The position numbers and the translations under genes are program-made. Under the pieces are notes generated by a model. The model did not search any database. It saw nothing but the letters and a program-made list of their open reading frames with translations, and was not told where the DNA came from. Below are positions 1 to 7,324 of a DNA stretch of 32,716 nucleotides, piece after piece; the stretch's first letter is position 1; each line of letters opens with the position of its first letter. The DNA is from Burkholderia sp. 8Y (GTDB lineage: Bacteria; Pseudomonadota; Gammaproteobacteria; Burkholderiales; Burkholderiaceae), in NCBI RefSeq assembly GCF_902506145.1, contig NZ_LR733533.1:1-32716 (forward strand), read 5' to 3'.

Positions 1-1225
1 ACGAGTTCAGATACAGCGCAAGCACCAGCACGGCGACATAGCCCGAGGCCGTGCCGAACGAGCGCAGAATGCCTAGATCCTGCGTGACGTAGCCGCGCCC
101 GGCCGCCGACACTTTTCCGTCGCGCAGAAGGGCGTCGAGTTCGGTGTAACGCTTGACCATCGCGAGGCTCAGAAAGATGAGCACCGAGAACATGATGAGC
201 CAGTCCGACAGCAGGATATCGGCCGCCGCGCCGCCTGCGACTACGCGCGACGTATAAAGCGCGGCGAGCGTGAAGACATCCACCAGCATCAGGCGCTTGA
301 GCTTGAACGAGTACGCCAGCGTCACGATGAAGTAGCCGCCGAGCACGAGCTGGAAGTTGGGCGCTAGTTGCGCGGCGAGCGCGGTGGATGCGACAAGCAG
401 CGTCAACGTAAGCGCCATGCCGAAGGTCAGCGGCAGTTGGCCGGACGCGAACGGCCGGTTGCGCTTTTTCGCGTGACGACGGTCCGAGTCGAGATCCAGC
501 ATGTCGTTCAGCAGATACACCGCCGAGGCGCAGAAGCTGAACGAGAAGAACGCGAGCGTTTCGGCGAGCAGCAGCGCCGGATCGGTGAAACGGTGCGACG
601 CGAGGAGCGGCACGAAGATCAGCAGGTTTTTAACCCACTGATAAACGCGCATTTCCTTAAGTGTCAGGCGAACGAGCGAACGTTTTTCTTCAAAGAAAAC
701 GATCGTCTTGTTCACCTTCTCCGCCGCCGCCGCGATGTGCCGGTTGCCGACGACGATCGCCTGCCGCGACTGCTTCCAGACAGGCACATCGGCGAGCGCG
801 TTGCCGCAGTAATCGAATCCTTGCGCGCCGAATTCCTTCGTCAACGCGCCGGCCTTGTAACGGCCTGCGAGGTTGTGCGCGTGATCGCTCGCGAGCACGC
901 CCTTGAAGATGCCGAAGTGCGTAGCGATCTGTTCTGCGAACTGTTTGTTCGACGCGGTGCAGAGGTAAAGGTCGCGGCCGGACAGACGCTGCTCCCGCAG
1001 ATATTCGACGAAACGCGCGTTATACGGTAGCACCGACACGTCGATGGCGACGCGCCCTGCGATCTGCGCTTTCAGATACGCCTTGCCGCGCAATAACCAA
1101 ACGAAACAGTGAAGGATATAGACCGGATTCTTCTTGACGAGCACGAGGAACGATTCGACAAGTAGATCGGTGGCGGTCAGCGTGCCATCCAGATCGACGC
1201 ACAGCGGAACGCTAGCTTCGGCCAT
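1..1225 (-). CDS. HAD hydrolase-UbiA prenyltransferase fusion, 3' end outside window
   Basis: An open frame of 408 codons with no stop before the window edge, so the C-terminus is missing. The first ~200 residues are HAD-like: VDLDGTLTATD near residue 9 supplies the two nucleophile/acid aspartates, and a later VVGNR-type segment follows. From about residue 210 the protein becomes membrane-rich, and NDMLDLDSDRRHAKKRNRP carries the NDxxDxxxD prenyl-diphosphate/Mg-binding motif of UbiA transferases. Several hydrophobic helices follow (for example LIMFSVLIFLSLAM). Fused HAD-UbiA proteins resemble decaprenyl-phosphate phosphoribosyltransferase-like enzymes. The likely role is prenyl-phosphate transfer to a polar acceptor at the inner membrane, but the acceptor is unknown. 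The start ATG (1223-1225) has GAGGAAA just upstream. The family call is firm; the substrate is inference. Confidence 0.9.
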   Translation of the reverse strand, partial: MAEASVPLCVDLDGTLTATDLLVESFLVLVKKNPVYILHCFVWLLRGKAYLKAQIAGRVAIDVSVLPYNARFVEYLREQRLSGRDLYLCTASNKQFAEQIATHFGIFKGVLASDHAHNLAGRYKAGALTKEFGAQGFDYCGNALADVPVWKQSRQAIVVGNRHIAAAAEKVNKTIVFFEEKRSLVRLTLKEMRVYQWVKNLLIFVPLLASHRFTDPALLLAETLAFFSFSFCASAVYLLNDMLDLDSDRRHAKKRNRPFASGQLPLTFGMALTLTLLVASTALAAQLAPNFQLVLGGYFIVTLAYSFKLKRLMLVDVFTLAALYTSRVVAGGAAADILLSDWLIMFSVLIFLSLAMVKRYTELDALLRDGKVSAAGRGYVTQDLGILRSFGTASGYVAVLVLALYLNS

Positions 1226-2242
1226 GATTTCCTCGTTGCGATCATTCTTCGTCAGAATAGGGCGAGTGCCGCCGAACGTATGGGTTACAGAATACCGAGC
1301 ACTGTTTCTCTGTCTCTGTGCGCTAGTGCACTGTGTCGCGCGGCCGTCAGAGTTTGTATTCGTTCTCGCCGCTCTGCGGATTGTTGGGATAACTTGCTTT
1401 CGCAGACGAAACGAATTTTTAAGCGCCTCGCTGGGGACCAGCAAGAGCACGACCGATCCTGCCGAAACAACGCTCACTGCTAGAGGGGCGCTCGCGTAGC
1501 CGAAATGCTGAGCGAGCACATAGCCCGAGCGCGGGACTCGGCGCAGCACCGAAACCCGCACTCATGACGGCCACCTGTCCGACATTTGGTCTTCCGTGCC
1601 GTGCAGCCGCCGCCGCGGCGAAAGCGGACACTGCGGCGCCTCCCTCCCAGCGGCAGCCGAAAAAAGTGATTAGCATCACGCCCAATGGCTAATTGCTGGA
1701 TGAGGCGGTTTGCAAAATAGGCCACGGAAAACCATGACGAGTTGAGCGATCATCTTGGTCCGGGCGGGAGAGGGCTCGGAGCCCCCTAATGCGCCGACCA
1801 CCGCCGAGGCGCAAAGCGGCAGCATTGCGGCATTGCGCAGATGAAAAATCGCGAGCGCCGCAGCGGCTGCGCGCGACGTGCAGCCCGCGCGCTGCGCAGC
1901 CGAACTTCACCGGCGGCAACCGGACGCCTAGCCGACATTCGAACGTCCATCTGAGAGCGCCAGCCAGTGGCTGCAAGTGGCCGGCTGCCGAAGATCGCAA
2001 TTCGTCCACGTGCATGCGCGGCGGCCGTGGCTCAAACCGCCGCCCGACCCGAGGCGGAATTCGCTATAGAAACAAGCCAACGGCCATTACTCGGTGAGGA
2101 GCGGCCGCCAAAGTATCGTTAGTAGGCTTGTCCGATGCTGCAGGCTGACAAGCGCTCCGCACTGGTTCTCGGCACCTGCCCGCTAACGCCATCAGCTTAA
2201 CAGTTTGCGGGAATAGAGAGTCGAGGTGATCTTGGCGACCTC
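1226..2242. other. Gene-poor interval, about 1 kb
   Basis: No convincing gene is seen. The open frames here are short, rich in Arg/Ser/Ala, lack ribosome binding sites and overlap one another on both strands. The part next to 1225 must hold the promoter of the prenyltransferase gene, but no clear -35/-10 pair was found. Positions 1934-1993 resemble 3083-3142 (see findings), so this may be degenerate or repeated material. Confidence 0.5.
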
Positions 2243-2737
2243 TCATTCGATGCGGTAGCTACCAGTGGTCTTTCCCACGAAATTATAAGCGCCCTTGTCC
2301 CCAGGTAGTTTTGAGACTTGCTGCCAGTCGGAATCCCCTCTGATTCCTTTGTATTTACCCGTTCCGAACAGCATTACTGCTTTCCCTGACGTCGCACCAG
2401 CGGCGTGATTAAACGACTCTACGAAGTTGTCACCGTCCTTGTCGGTGAACACACAGTATCCGTTCGCTGGACCGGCGCTAAATCCAGATTCAATGCACTG
2501 TGCCGTTACGTTGTGCATCAACGGATTCTTGTTGTTAGACGTGAAAATCATCGCTGCTTCAGTAAGGTAAACAGACTCATCCGATCCCACGCCCGCCTCT
2601 TTAATGTCGCGCCAGAAGGCCGTGAATGTTGCGTCGATCGATCCCTGCTTCGGTATCGTCTGCGCCTGAACCGTGCATATTGCAAGCATTGGCGCAGCCA
2701 CCCTGAGAAACAAGCACCGACGGCGGAGAGTAGTCAT
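2243..2737 (-). CDS. Secreted protein of unknown function, barrel-like
   Basis: A 164-residue protein starting at the ATG at 2735-2737, chosen because GAGG lies six bases upstream and the N-terminus is then a clean signal peptide (MTTLRRRCLFLRVAAPMLAICTVQA, cut before QT). Upstream in-frame starts exist (ATG at 2764) but would place a polar tail before the signal sequence. The mature part contains CVFTDKDGDNF and FGTGKYKGIRGDSDW. The GTGKYxGIRG pattern recalls small beta-barrel proteins of the allene-oxide-cyclase/dirigent-like type. Two cysteines (TAQCIES, NGYCVF) could form a disulfide. No enzyme activity can be assigned. It stands alone between gene-poor stretches. Confidence 0.75.
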   Translation of the reverse strand: MTTLRRRCLFLRVAAPMLAICTVQAQTIPKQGSIDATFTAFWRDIKEAGVGSDESVYLTEAAMIFTSNNKNPLMHNVTAQCIESGFSAGPANGYCVFTDKDGDNFVESFNHAAGATSGKAVMLFGTGKYKGIRGDSDWQQVSKLPGDKGAYNFVGKTTGSYRIE

Positions 2738-3614
2738 CTTGCACCTCGCAGTTGTTGCATTCATTTTGCGATCCCGAGTGCTTTGTGACGACGCTGGTAA
2801 TGGTCTGCCCTTCACGTATGACCGGATGGATCAGAGTACTTCGCCACTACTGTTTTATGACTCTAAGGGAGGGGCTATACGTCGCGCCGTTCGAAACAAG
2901 CTCACTTGACTAATCGCGGAAAACGTACGCACGCGTTTTCGTCACACAAACGGAGATTGCGTACGGCCTACGTCCTGCTTTCAGAAAATAGACGATGTGA
3001 TGTTCTTAAGCAACTTGCGGGGCTGCGAACTTGCTCAGGCGGTGTCGACGCTCCGCTTATTTACGGATTCCGGTCCAAAGCGGCCATTCGCATGAACGGT
3101 CGCTGTGACCCATGAATGGCTGCAACTGCCCGTGTGCCGAAGCTCCCTATGCGACTGCTGTCCCACTTCCAGGTCGGGCCCGCAACCTGTGGCAACCATC
3201 ACGGCGCCATACGAGATGGTCAACGGCGCAGTCACCTGGAATCCGGAGAACTCGTGAATTACACTAAGGTGTACTATGCGCCCTTGATGCATAGCCGACC
3301 CACAAAGTCACAAATTGGCGGACGTTCGTGCGACCTACCCACGCGCGTCTGTCAACGCCGGGATCAATCCACTGCCCGGCGGGACGAGCCCCAGCTCAAC
3401 GCAGGCCGCACTTCGGTTTATCGCCGACCACTACAGAACATGCGGCGACTCGACGGCCATTACTTCTCTAAATCTCTTCGCAACGCCACGGCAGGCAACG
3501 TCCGTATGAGCCTTGTCGTTGCGGTCCTGAATCCGATGCGCGCCTCACCGGGTGCCGGCCCGACGTGACATTCAACGTATGTCGCGCATCTGATTCGATA
3601 GTAAGGAGACGACC
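2738..3614. other. Gene-poor interval with possible coding remnants
   Basis: No intact gene is recognised. Between about 3170 and 3510 short peptides in different plus-strand frames look protein-like: VATITAPYEMVNGAVTWNPE ending at a TGA near 3257, and ASVNAGINPLPGG followed by ALRFIADHYRTCGDSTAITS ending near 3509. They are not in one frame and have no clear start, so a decayed gene is possible. Positions 3083-3142 resemble 1934-1993. Confidence 0.35.
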
Positions 3615-4184
3615 ATGAACACGAAGCGTTTAAGCATCGCGTCGGCAGTAGTCGTTCTACTCTTCGCACTGAACGATACCGCGCAAGCCGGCGGCCATTG
3701 TTCGACCGAAACACTGAGGGGACCCTTCAGCTTCATCGGGCATGGAGAAATTCTCGGACTGATAGGCGCCGACGGACAGTTGCATCCGTATGCCGCGCCA
3801 TCGATCCTCGATGATGTAGCCCTCGTCACATTCGATGGAATGGGTCACTTTTCGCGCACCGACTTTGGGATGATCGGCGGATTACCCAAAGGCGGGAAGA
3901 CGACGTTTGACCCCGTCCAGAGCGGCACCTACGCGGTGAACCCTGATTGCACGGGCACTATGCATATCGTCTATGAAGCAGGAGGAGCCGTTCCGGCGGG
4001 AGTTGAGACGGACCTGAACATCGTAGTCGCTGCCGAAGGCACGCTTGTCGAATCGGTCGTCTACAGGGCGGTGACCGCAGGAGGGTCGAGTGCGGACGGC
4101 AAAGTATCGTGTCCGCCAAGCTGCGAGCAAGGCGTGCAGGAAAGCTTCGAAGGCAAAAAGGTTGGCTTCTTTGGCTTCCGCTAG
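3615..4184 (+). CDS. Secreted hypothetical protein
   Basis: A 189-residue protein with a typical Sec signal peptide (MNTKRLSIASAVVVLLFALNDTAQA, cut before GG). The start ATG has TAAGGAGA ten bases upstream, so it is well supported. The mature part has FSFIGHGEILG, a VTFDGMGHFSRTDFG segment and SGTYAVNPDCTGTMHI. Together these suggest a beta-rich fold of the kind seen in many exported proteins of unknown function, with SGTYxVNxDCTGT as a recurring motif. Four cysteines (CSTE, DCTG, SCPPSC) may pair in the periplasm. I do not recognise a named family, and no function is assigned. A terminator-like hairpin follows at once, so it is probably monocistronic. Confidence 0.8.
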   Translation: MNTKRLSIASAVVVLLFALNDTAQAGGHCSTETLRGPFSFIGHGEILGLIGADGQLHPYAAPSILDDVALVTFDGMGHFSRTDFGMIGGLPKGGKTTFDPVQSGTYAVNPDCTGTMHIVYEAGGAVPAGVETDLNIVVAAEGTLVESVVYRAVTAGGSSADGKVSCPPSCEQGVQESFEGKKVGFFGFR

Positions 4185-4186
4185 TC

Positions 4187-4219
4187 GACGCCTGATGGAG
4201 TTAGGCCTGCGTCTCTTTT
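4187..4219 (+). terminator. Candidate Rho-independent terminator
   Basis: Arms GACGC (4187-4191) and GCGTC (4209-4213), with inner GCCT/AGGC pairing as an alternative, are followed directly by TCTTTT. It sits three bases after the stop codon of the secreted protein gene. Confidence 0.6.
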
Positions 4220-4585
4220 CATGCGACCAAATGATGGCGCCGCCGCGAAGCTGATGAAAGGGCTTACCCTGCTTCCCGGAGAACATTAGGGATAAGCCTT
4301 AAGCGTTGTGCAATTAGCAGGCTTCGGATGCGCACGAATTGGACAGAAGACATCGATTGCCTGCAATCAACGGAGGGAAACCGAAGCTGCCACGTGACAG
4401 TGCGAGCCGCGCGCTCAGGAGCGGAAAGATGGCGTGGCCTCGCAGCACATACTGCACGAACCGGGGGGAAATTCATGTCCTGTGGAATACGGCGCGCAGC
4501 ATATCACCGCTACGACTGCGGTAGGAGACCGTTGAATGTCCGTCCCGCTCTACGCGCGAATGTCCCTTGCTGGCCGGTGGACTAA
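4220..4585. other. No gene seen; left flank of the IS91-type element
   Basis: About 370 bp without a supported open frame. It contains a small hairpin with arms ACCGC (4506-4510) and GCGGT (4518-4522). The same arms recur at 4586-4599, nearer the recombinase genes. The true left end of the insertion element may lie here but cannot be placed from sequence alone. Confidence 0.4.
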
Positions 4586-4702
4586 ACCGCTCGCGCGGTA
4601 GGGGCTACGGTCAGACTTCGGTGGGCAGGGAGAGGCCGGCATCGTGGTTCCGTATGTTGGTGAATGAGGCAATCCGCCTCGTTCTCCAGCAGGAGCCGAA
4701 TC

Positions 4703-5578
4703 ATGACCTCCTCACAGTCAAACGTCAGTCCGCTGCGCCAGCGCATGATTGACGACATGCGCATGCGCCAGCTTGCCCCCAAGACCCAGGACATCTACCT
4801 GCACATCGTGCGTGAGTTCGCCCGTTTTCTCGGGCGCTCACCTGACACGGCCACCGTCGAGGACCTGCGGCGCTACCAGCTCTATCTGGTCGACCACGGC
4901 ACATCGGCCGTGTCGCTGAACCACGCGATCACCGGCCTGAAGTTCTTCTTCACAGTCACGCTCGACCGGCCCGAGCTGATGGTCAGGATGCAACCCGTGC
5001 GCGTGCCCCGCGTATTGCCCATCGTGCTCAGCCCCGACGAAGTGCGGCGGCTCATCGAGGCCGCCGGTAACCTGAAGCACCAGACCGCGCTGTCGGTGGC
5101 GTACGGCGCGGGGCTACGCGCCAGCGAAGTGGTAGCGCTGAAGGTCACCGACGTCGACAGCGAACGCATGACATTGCGTATCGAGCAGGGTAAGGGCCGC
5201 CGTGACCGCTACGCAATGCTCTCGCCGGTGCTGCTCGAGCGCCTGCGTGTGTGGTGGCGCGTGGCCCGTACACAGGGCAAGATGCTTGATGGTGGGTGGC
5301 TGTTTCCCGGGCTCGATCCGCTCGATCAGCTGAGCACGCGGCAACTGAACCGCGCCATTCATGCCGCCGCCGAGGCCGCGAACATCGACAAGCGCGTATC
5401 CATGCATACCCTGCGTCACAGCTTCGCCACCCACCTGCTCGAACAGAAGGTCGATATTCGTGTGATCCAGGTGCTGCTCGGCCATGCGAAGCTCGAGAAC
5501 ACCGCGCTCTACGTCCAGGTAGCCACCGATCTGCTACACGAGGTCACCAGTCCGCTGGACCGTCTGCCCTCCGAGTAG
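4703..5578 (+). CDS. Tyrosine recombinase/integrase of the IS91-type element
   Basis: A 291-residue site-specific recombinase. The N-terminal SAM-like core-binding region (about residues 10-95, QLAPKTQDIYLHIVREFARF) is followed by the catalytic domain. The full active set is visible: R139 in AYGAGLRASEV, K164 in QGKGRRDRY, H235 and R238 in HTLRHSFATH, H261 in LLGHAKLENT, and nucleophile Y270 in TALYVQV. The start at 4703 is chosen because AGGAG lies seven bases upstream; an ATG at 4664 is in frame but sits inside a small hairpin. It precedes the transposase by 21 bp and is probably co-transcribed with it. Some IS91-family elements carry such a companion integrase. Its exact part in their movement is not known to me. 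Confidence 0.93.
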   Translation: MTSSQSNVSPLRQRMIDDMRMRQLAPKTQDIYLHIVREFARFLGRSPDTATVEDLRRYQLYLVDHGTSAVSLNHAITGLKFFFTVTLDRPELMVRMQPVRVPRVLPIVLSPDEVRRLIEAAGNLKHQTALSVAYGAGLRASEVVALKVTDVDSERMTLRIEQGKGRRDRYAMLSPVLLERLRVWWRVARTQGKMLDGGWLFPGLDPLDQLSTRQLNRAIHAAAEAANIDKRVSMHTLRHSFATHLLEQKVDIRVIQVLLGHAKLENTALYVQVATDLLHEVTSPLDRLPSE

Positions 5579-5599
5579 GCCCGAGCGCTGTAACACCTC

Positions 5600-6769
5600 A
5601 TGCTGGAGGTTGCGGACATCTTCCGCAGCCACGGGCCAGCGTGGCGAGCCAAGACACGCCTGAGCCTGGGGCAGCTGAAGGTCATGTCGGCCATCGAACG
5701 GTGCCGCACAGCGGCACTGGGCGGACATGTGCTGCGCTGTTTAGGCTGTGCAAAGACAGAAGTGTCCTTCAACTCCTGTCGTGACCGGCATTGCCCGAAG
5801 TGCCAGGCCAGCGCCGCACACCGCTGGCTCGAGGCGCGCCAGGCCGATCTGCTGCCCGTCGAGTACTTCCACGTCGTCTTCACGCTGCCCGCGCCAATCA
5901 GCGCGATCGCCTGGTATAACAAGCGGGTCATCTACGGGCTGCTGTTCGACATCGCCGCCGACACGCTGCGCACGATCGCCGAGGATCCCAGGCATCTGGG
6001 CGCCCAGATCGGCGCCACGCTTGTGCTGCACAGCTGGGGATCGGCACTCACGCATCACCCGCATGTGCACGGCATCGTCCCCGGTGGCGGACTGTCGCCT
6101 GACGGTGAGCGCTGGATTGCGTGCCGGCCCGGCTTCTTCCTGCCCGTGCGCGTGCTCTCACGCCTGTTCCGCCGGCGCTTCCTCGAAGCGCTCGAAGTGG
6201 CCCACCGGCATGGCCAGCTGCAGTTCTTCGGCGAGTACACCGGGCTCGCTGATTCCACCACCTTTGCCCGGTGGCTTGCGCCGCTGCGTAGCTGTGAATG
6301 GGTGGTCTACGCCAAGCGCCCGTTCGCCGGACCGAAGGCGGTGCTCGAGTACCTCTCACGCTATACGCACCGCGTCGCCGTCTCAAACCAGCGCCTGATC
6401 GCCTTCGATGAGCGTGGCGTGACGTTCCGCTGGAAGGATTACCGGGCGAAGGGACGCACCCGATACAAGACTATGACGTTGGAGGCCGGCGAATTCATGC
6501 GCCGCTTCCTGCTCCACGTGCTGCCGGGTGGCTTCCATCGAATCCGGCACTACGGACTACTCGCCAACCCGGTGCGCCGCGCCAATCTCGCGAAGGTGCG
6601 CGATCTGCTGCACGTCACGCCTGAGCTCCGCCCGTCACCGCACGACACCGTCATCGAGACCCGGCCCGTCTTCATCTGCCGGCACTGTGGCGCACCGATG
6701 ATCGTCATCGACATCCTCGCGCGGAGCGCCCCGATCCGCGCACCGCCGATGTGCCGGGGGCAAACATGA
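5600..6769 (+). CDS. IS91-family Y2/HUH transposase
   Basis: A 389-residue replicative single-strand transposase. The N-terminal zinc-binding region has CLGC (residues 47-50) and CRDRHCPKCQ (60-69). The metal-binding HUH motif is HPHVHGIVPGGG (H155, H157), and two candidate nucleophilic tyrosines lie in YLSRYTHR (Y251, Y255), the Y2 arrangement. The rest matches the usual transposase-32 region, and the length is normal for the family. The ribosome binding site is weak, which fits translation coupled to the integrase just upstream. No frameshift is seen, so it is potentially active. Confidence 0.93.
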   Translation: MLEVADIFRSHGPAWRAKTRLSLGQLKVMSAIERCRTAALGGHVLRCLGCAKTEVSFNSCRDRHCPKCQASAAHRWLEARQADLLPVEYFHVVFTLPAPISAIAWYNKRVIYGLLFDIAADTLRTIAEDPRHLGAQIGATLVLHSWGSALTHHPHVHGIVPGGGLSPDGERWIACRPGFFLPVRVLSRLFRRRFLEALEVAHRHGQLQFFGEYTGLADSTTFARWLAPLRSCEWVVYAKRPFAGPKAVLEYLSRYTHRVAVSNQRLIAFDERGVTFRWKDYRAKGRTRYKTMTLEAGEFMRRFLLHVLPGGFHRIRHYGLLANPVRRANLAKVRDLLHVTPELRPSPHDTVIETRPVFICRHCGAPMIVIDILARSAPIRAPPMCRGQT

Positions 6770-6844
6770 GCACAACGGTTCCCCGATACCTGAACCGACC
6801 GTCGGCTTTGCGGCAACGCGGCTTACGAGCGGACGGTTGCGCCT

Positions 6845-6862
6845 GGCGCTTCGCAAAGCGCC
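6845..6862. repeat. 7-bp perfect hairpin downstream of the transposase
   Basis: GGCGCTT (6845-6851), loop CGCA, AAGCGCC (6856-6862). Its place about 75 bp past the transposase stop suits the hairpin expected near the origin end of IS91-type elements. No T-tract follows, so a simple terminator is less likely. Confidence 0.5.
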
Positions 6863-7039
6863 TCCCGCGTCTGCTTCACCATCGTGATTGCACGACAGCA
6901 CCGCCTTGCTATGGCATCAGCGCCCGTCCAATATCCCGCCTGTCCGCAGCGCATCCGACATCGCTGAGCATCCTGACCTATCAATCGCCATAGCGGTGAG
7001 TTCCGATCACACCGGAGCACTCCGCGGTTTCCTCCATCG

Positions 7040-7113
7040 GGTTTATTCGACGCCTGCCGGCACGCGCGGAAGCATTCACATGCCTGCGGCCGATGGCAGG
7101 CATCGAATAAACC
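7040..7113. repeat. 19-bp near-perfect inverted repeat
   Basis: GGTTTATTCGACGCCTGCC (7040-7058) pairs with GGCAGGCATCGAATAAACC (7095-7113) with one mismatch, around a 36-nt loop. It stands in non-coding DNA between the IS91-type element and the glucoamylase 3' end. It could be a miniature insertion element, a bidirectional transcription barrier or a protein-binding site. No flanking duplication was recognised. Confidence 0.6.
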
Positions 7114-7324
7114 TAAACGGACAAAGGCTATCGCGAACGATTCCCCGGAAATCTGCGAATAACCAAAGTTTTCTGGGTGCGCGGAGCGCCCGAAAGGCAA
7201 AAGCTGCTGATGTCACTCTATTGCGAACGTTGGATGGGGTGGGCTAGAACAGCGCGGTGATGCAGGTGGTTGAGTCGCGGGTGTCGCGCCTTCACAGTCA
7301 GGTGTCCGCTCACTGAACGGCACA

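Larger units (their letters stand above)
4586..6862 (+). mobile_element. IS91-type element with integrase and Y2 transposase
   Basis: Two adjacent plus-strand recombinase genes (4703-5578 and 5600-6769) form the core. Hairpins lie outside them: ACCGC/GCGGT at 4586-4599, GAGGC/GCCTC at 4666-4680, and GGCGCTT/AAGCGCC at 6845-6862. IS91 elements lack terminal inverted repeats and target duplications. They transpose as single strands by a rolling-circle-like route, with hairpins near their ends. The limits given are the outermost of these hairpins, not proven ends; finding them needs alignment with other copies and a check for the GAAC/CAAG-type target. Both genes look intact. Confidence 0.65.
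6770..7324. other. Gap between the transposase and the glucoamylase 3' end
   Basis: About 555 bp with no supported gene. It holds the 6845-6862 hairpin just after the transposase, likely part of the element's origin end, and the long inverted repeat at 7040-7113. Open frames on the minus strand here are cysteine- and arginine-rich and have no ribosome binding site. Confidence 0.5.

Noticed and set aside
1689..2015. 108-codon minus-strand open frame
   Set aside because: Arg/Ser/Ala-rich, no ribosome binding site, no family resemblance, overlapped by a frame on the other strand; probably a GC-rich artefact.
3116..3568. 150-codon plus-strand open frame
   Set aside because: Composition is Arg-rich and unlike a folded protein, no ribosome binding site, and more protein-like peptides occur in other frames of the same stretch.
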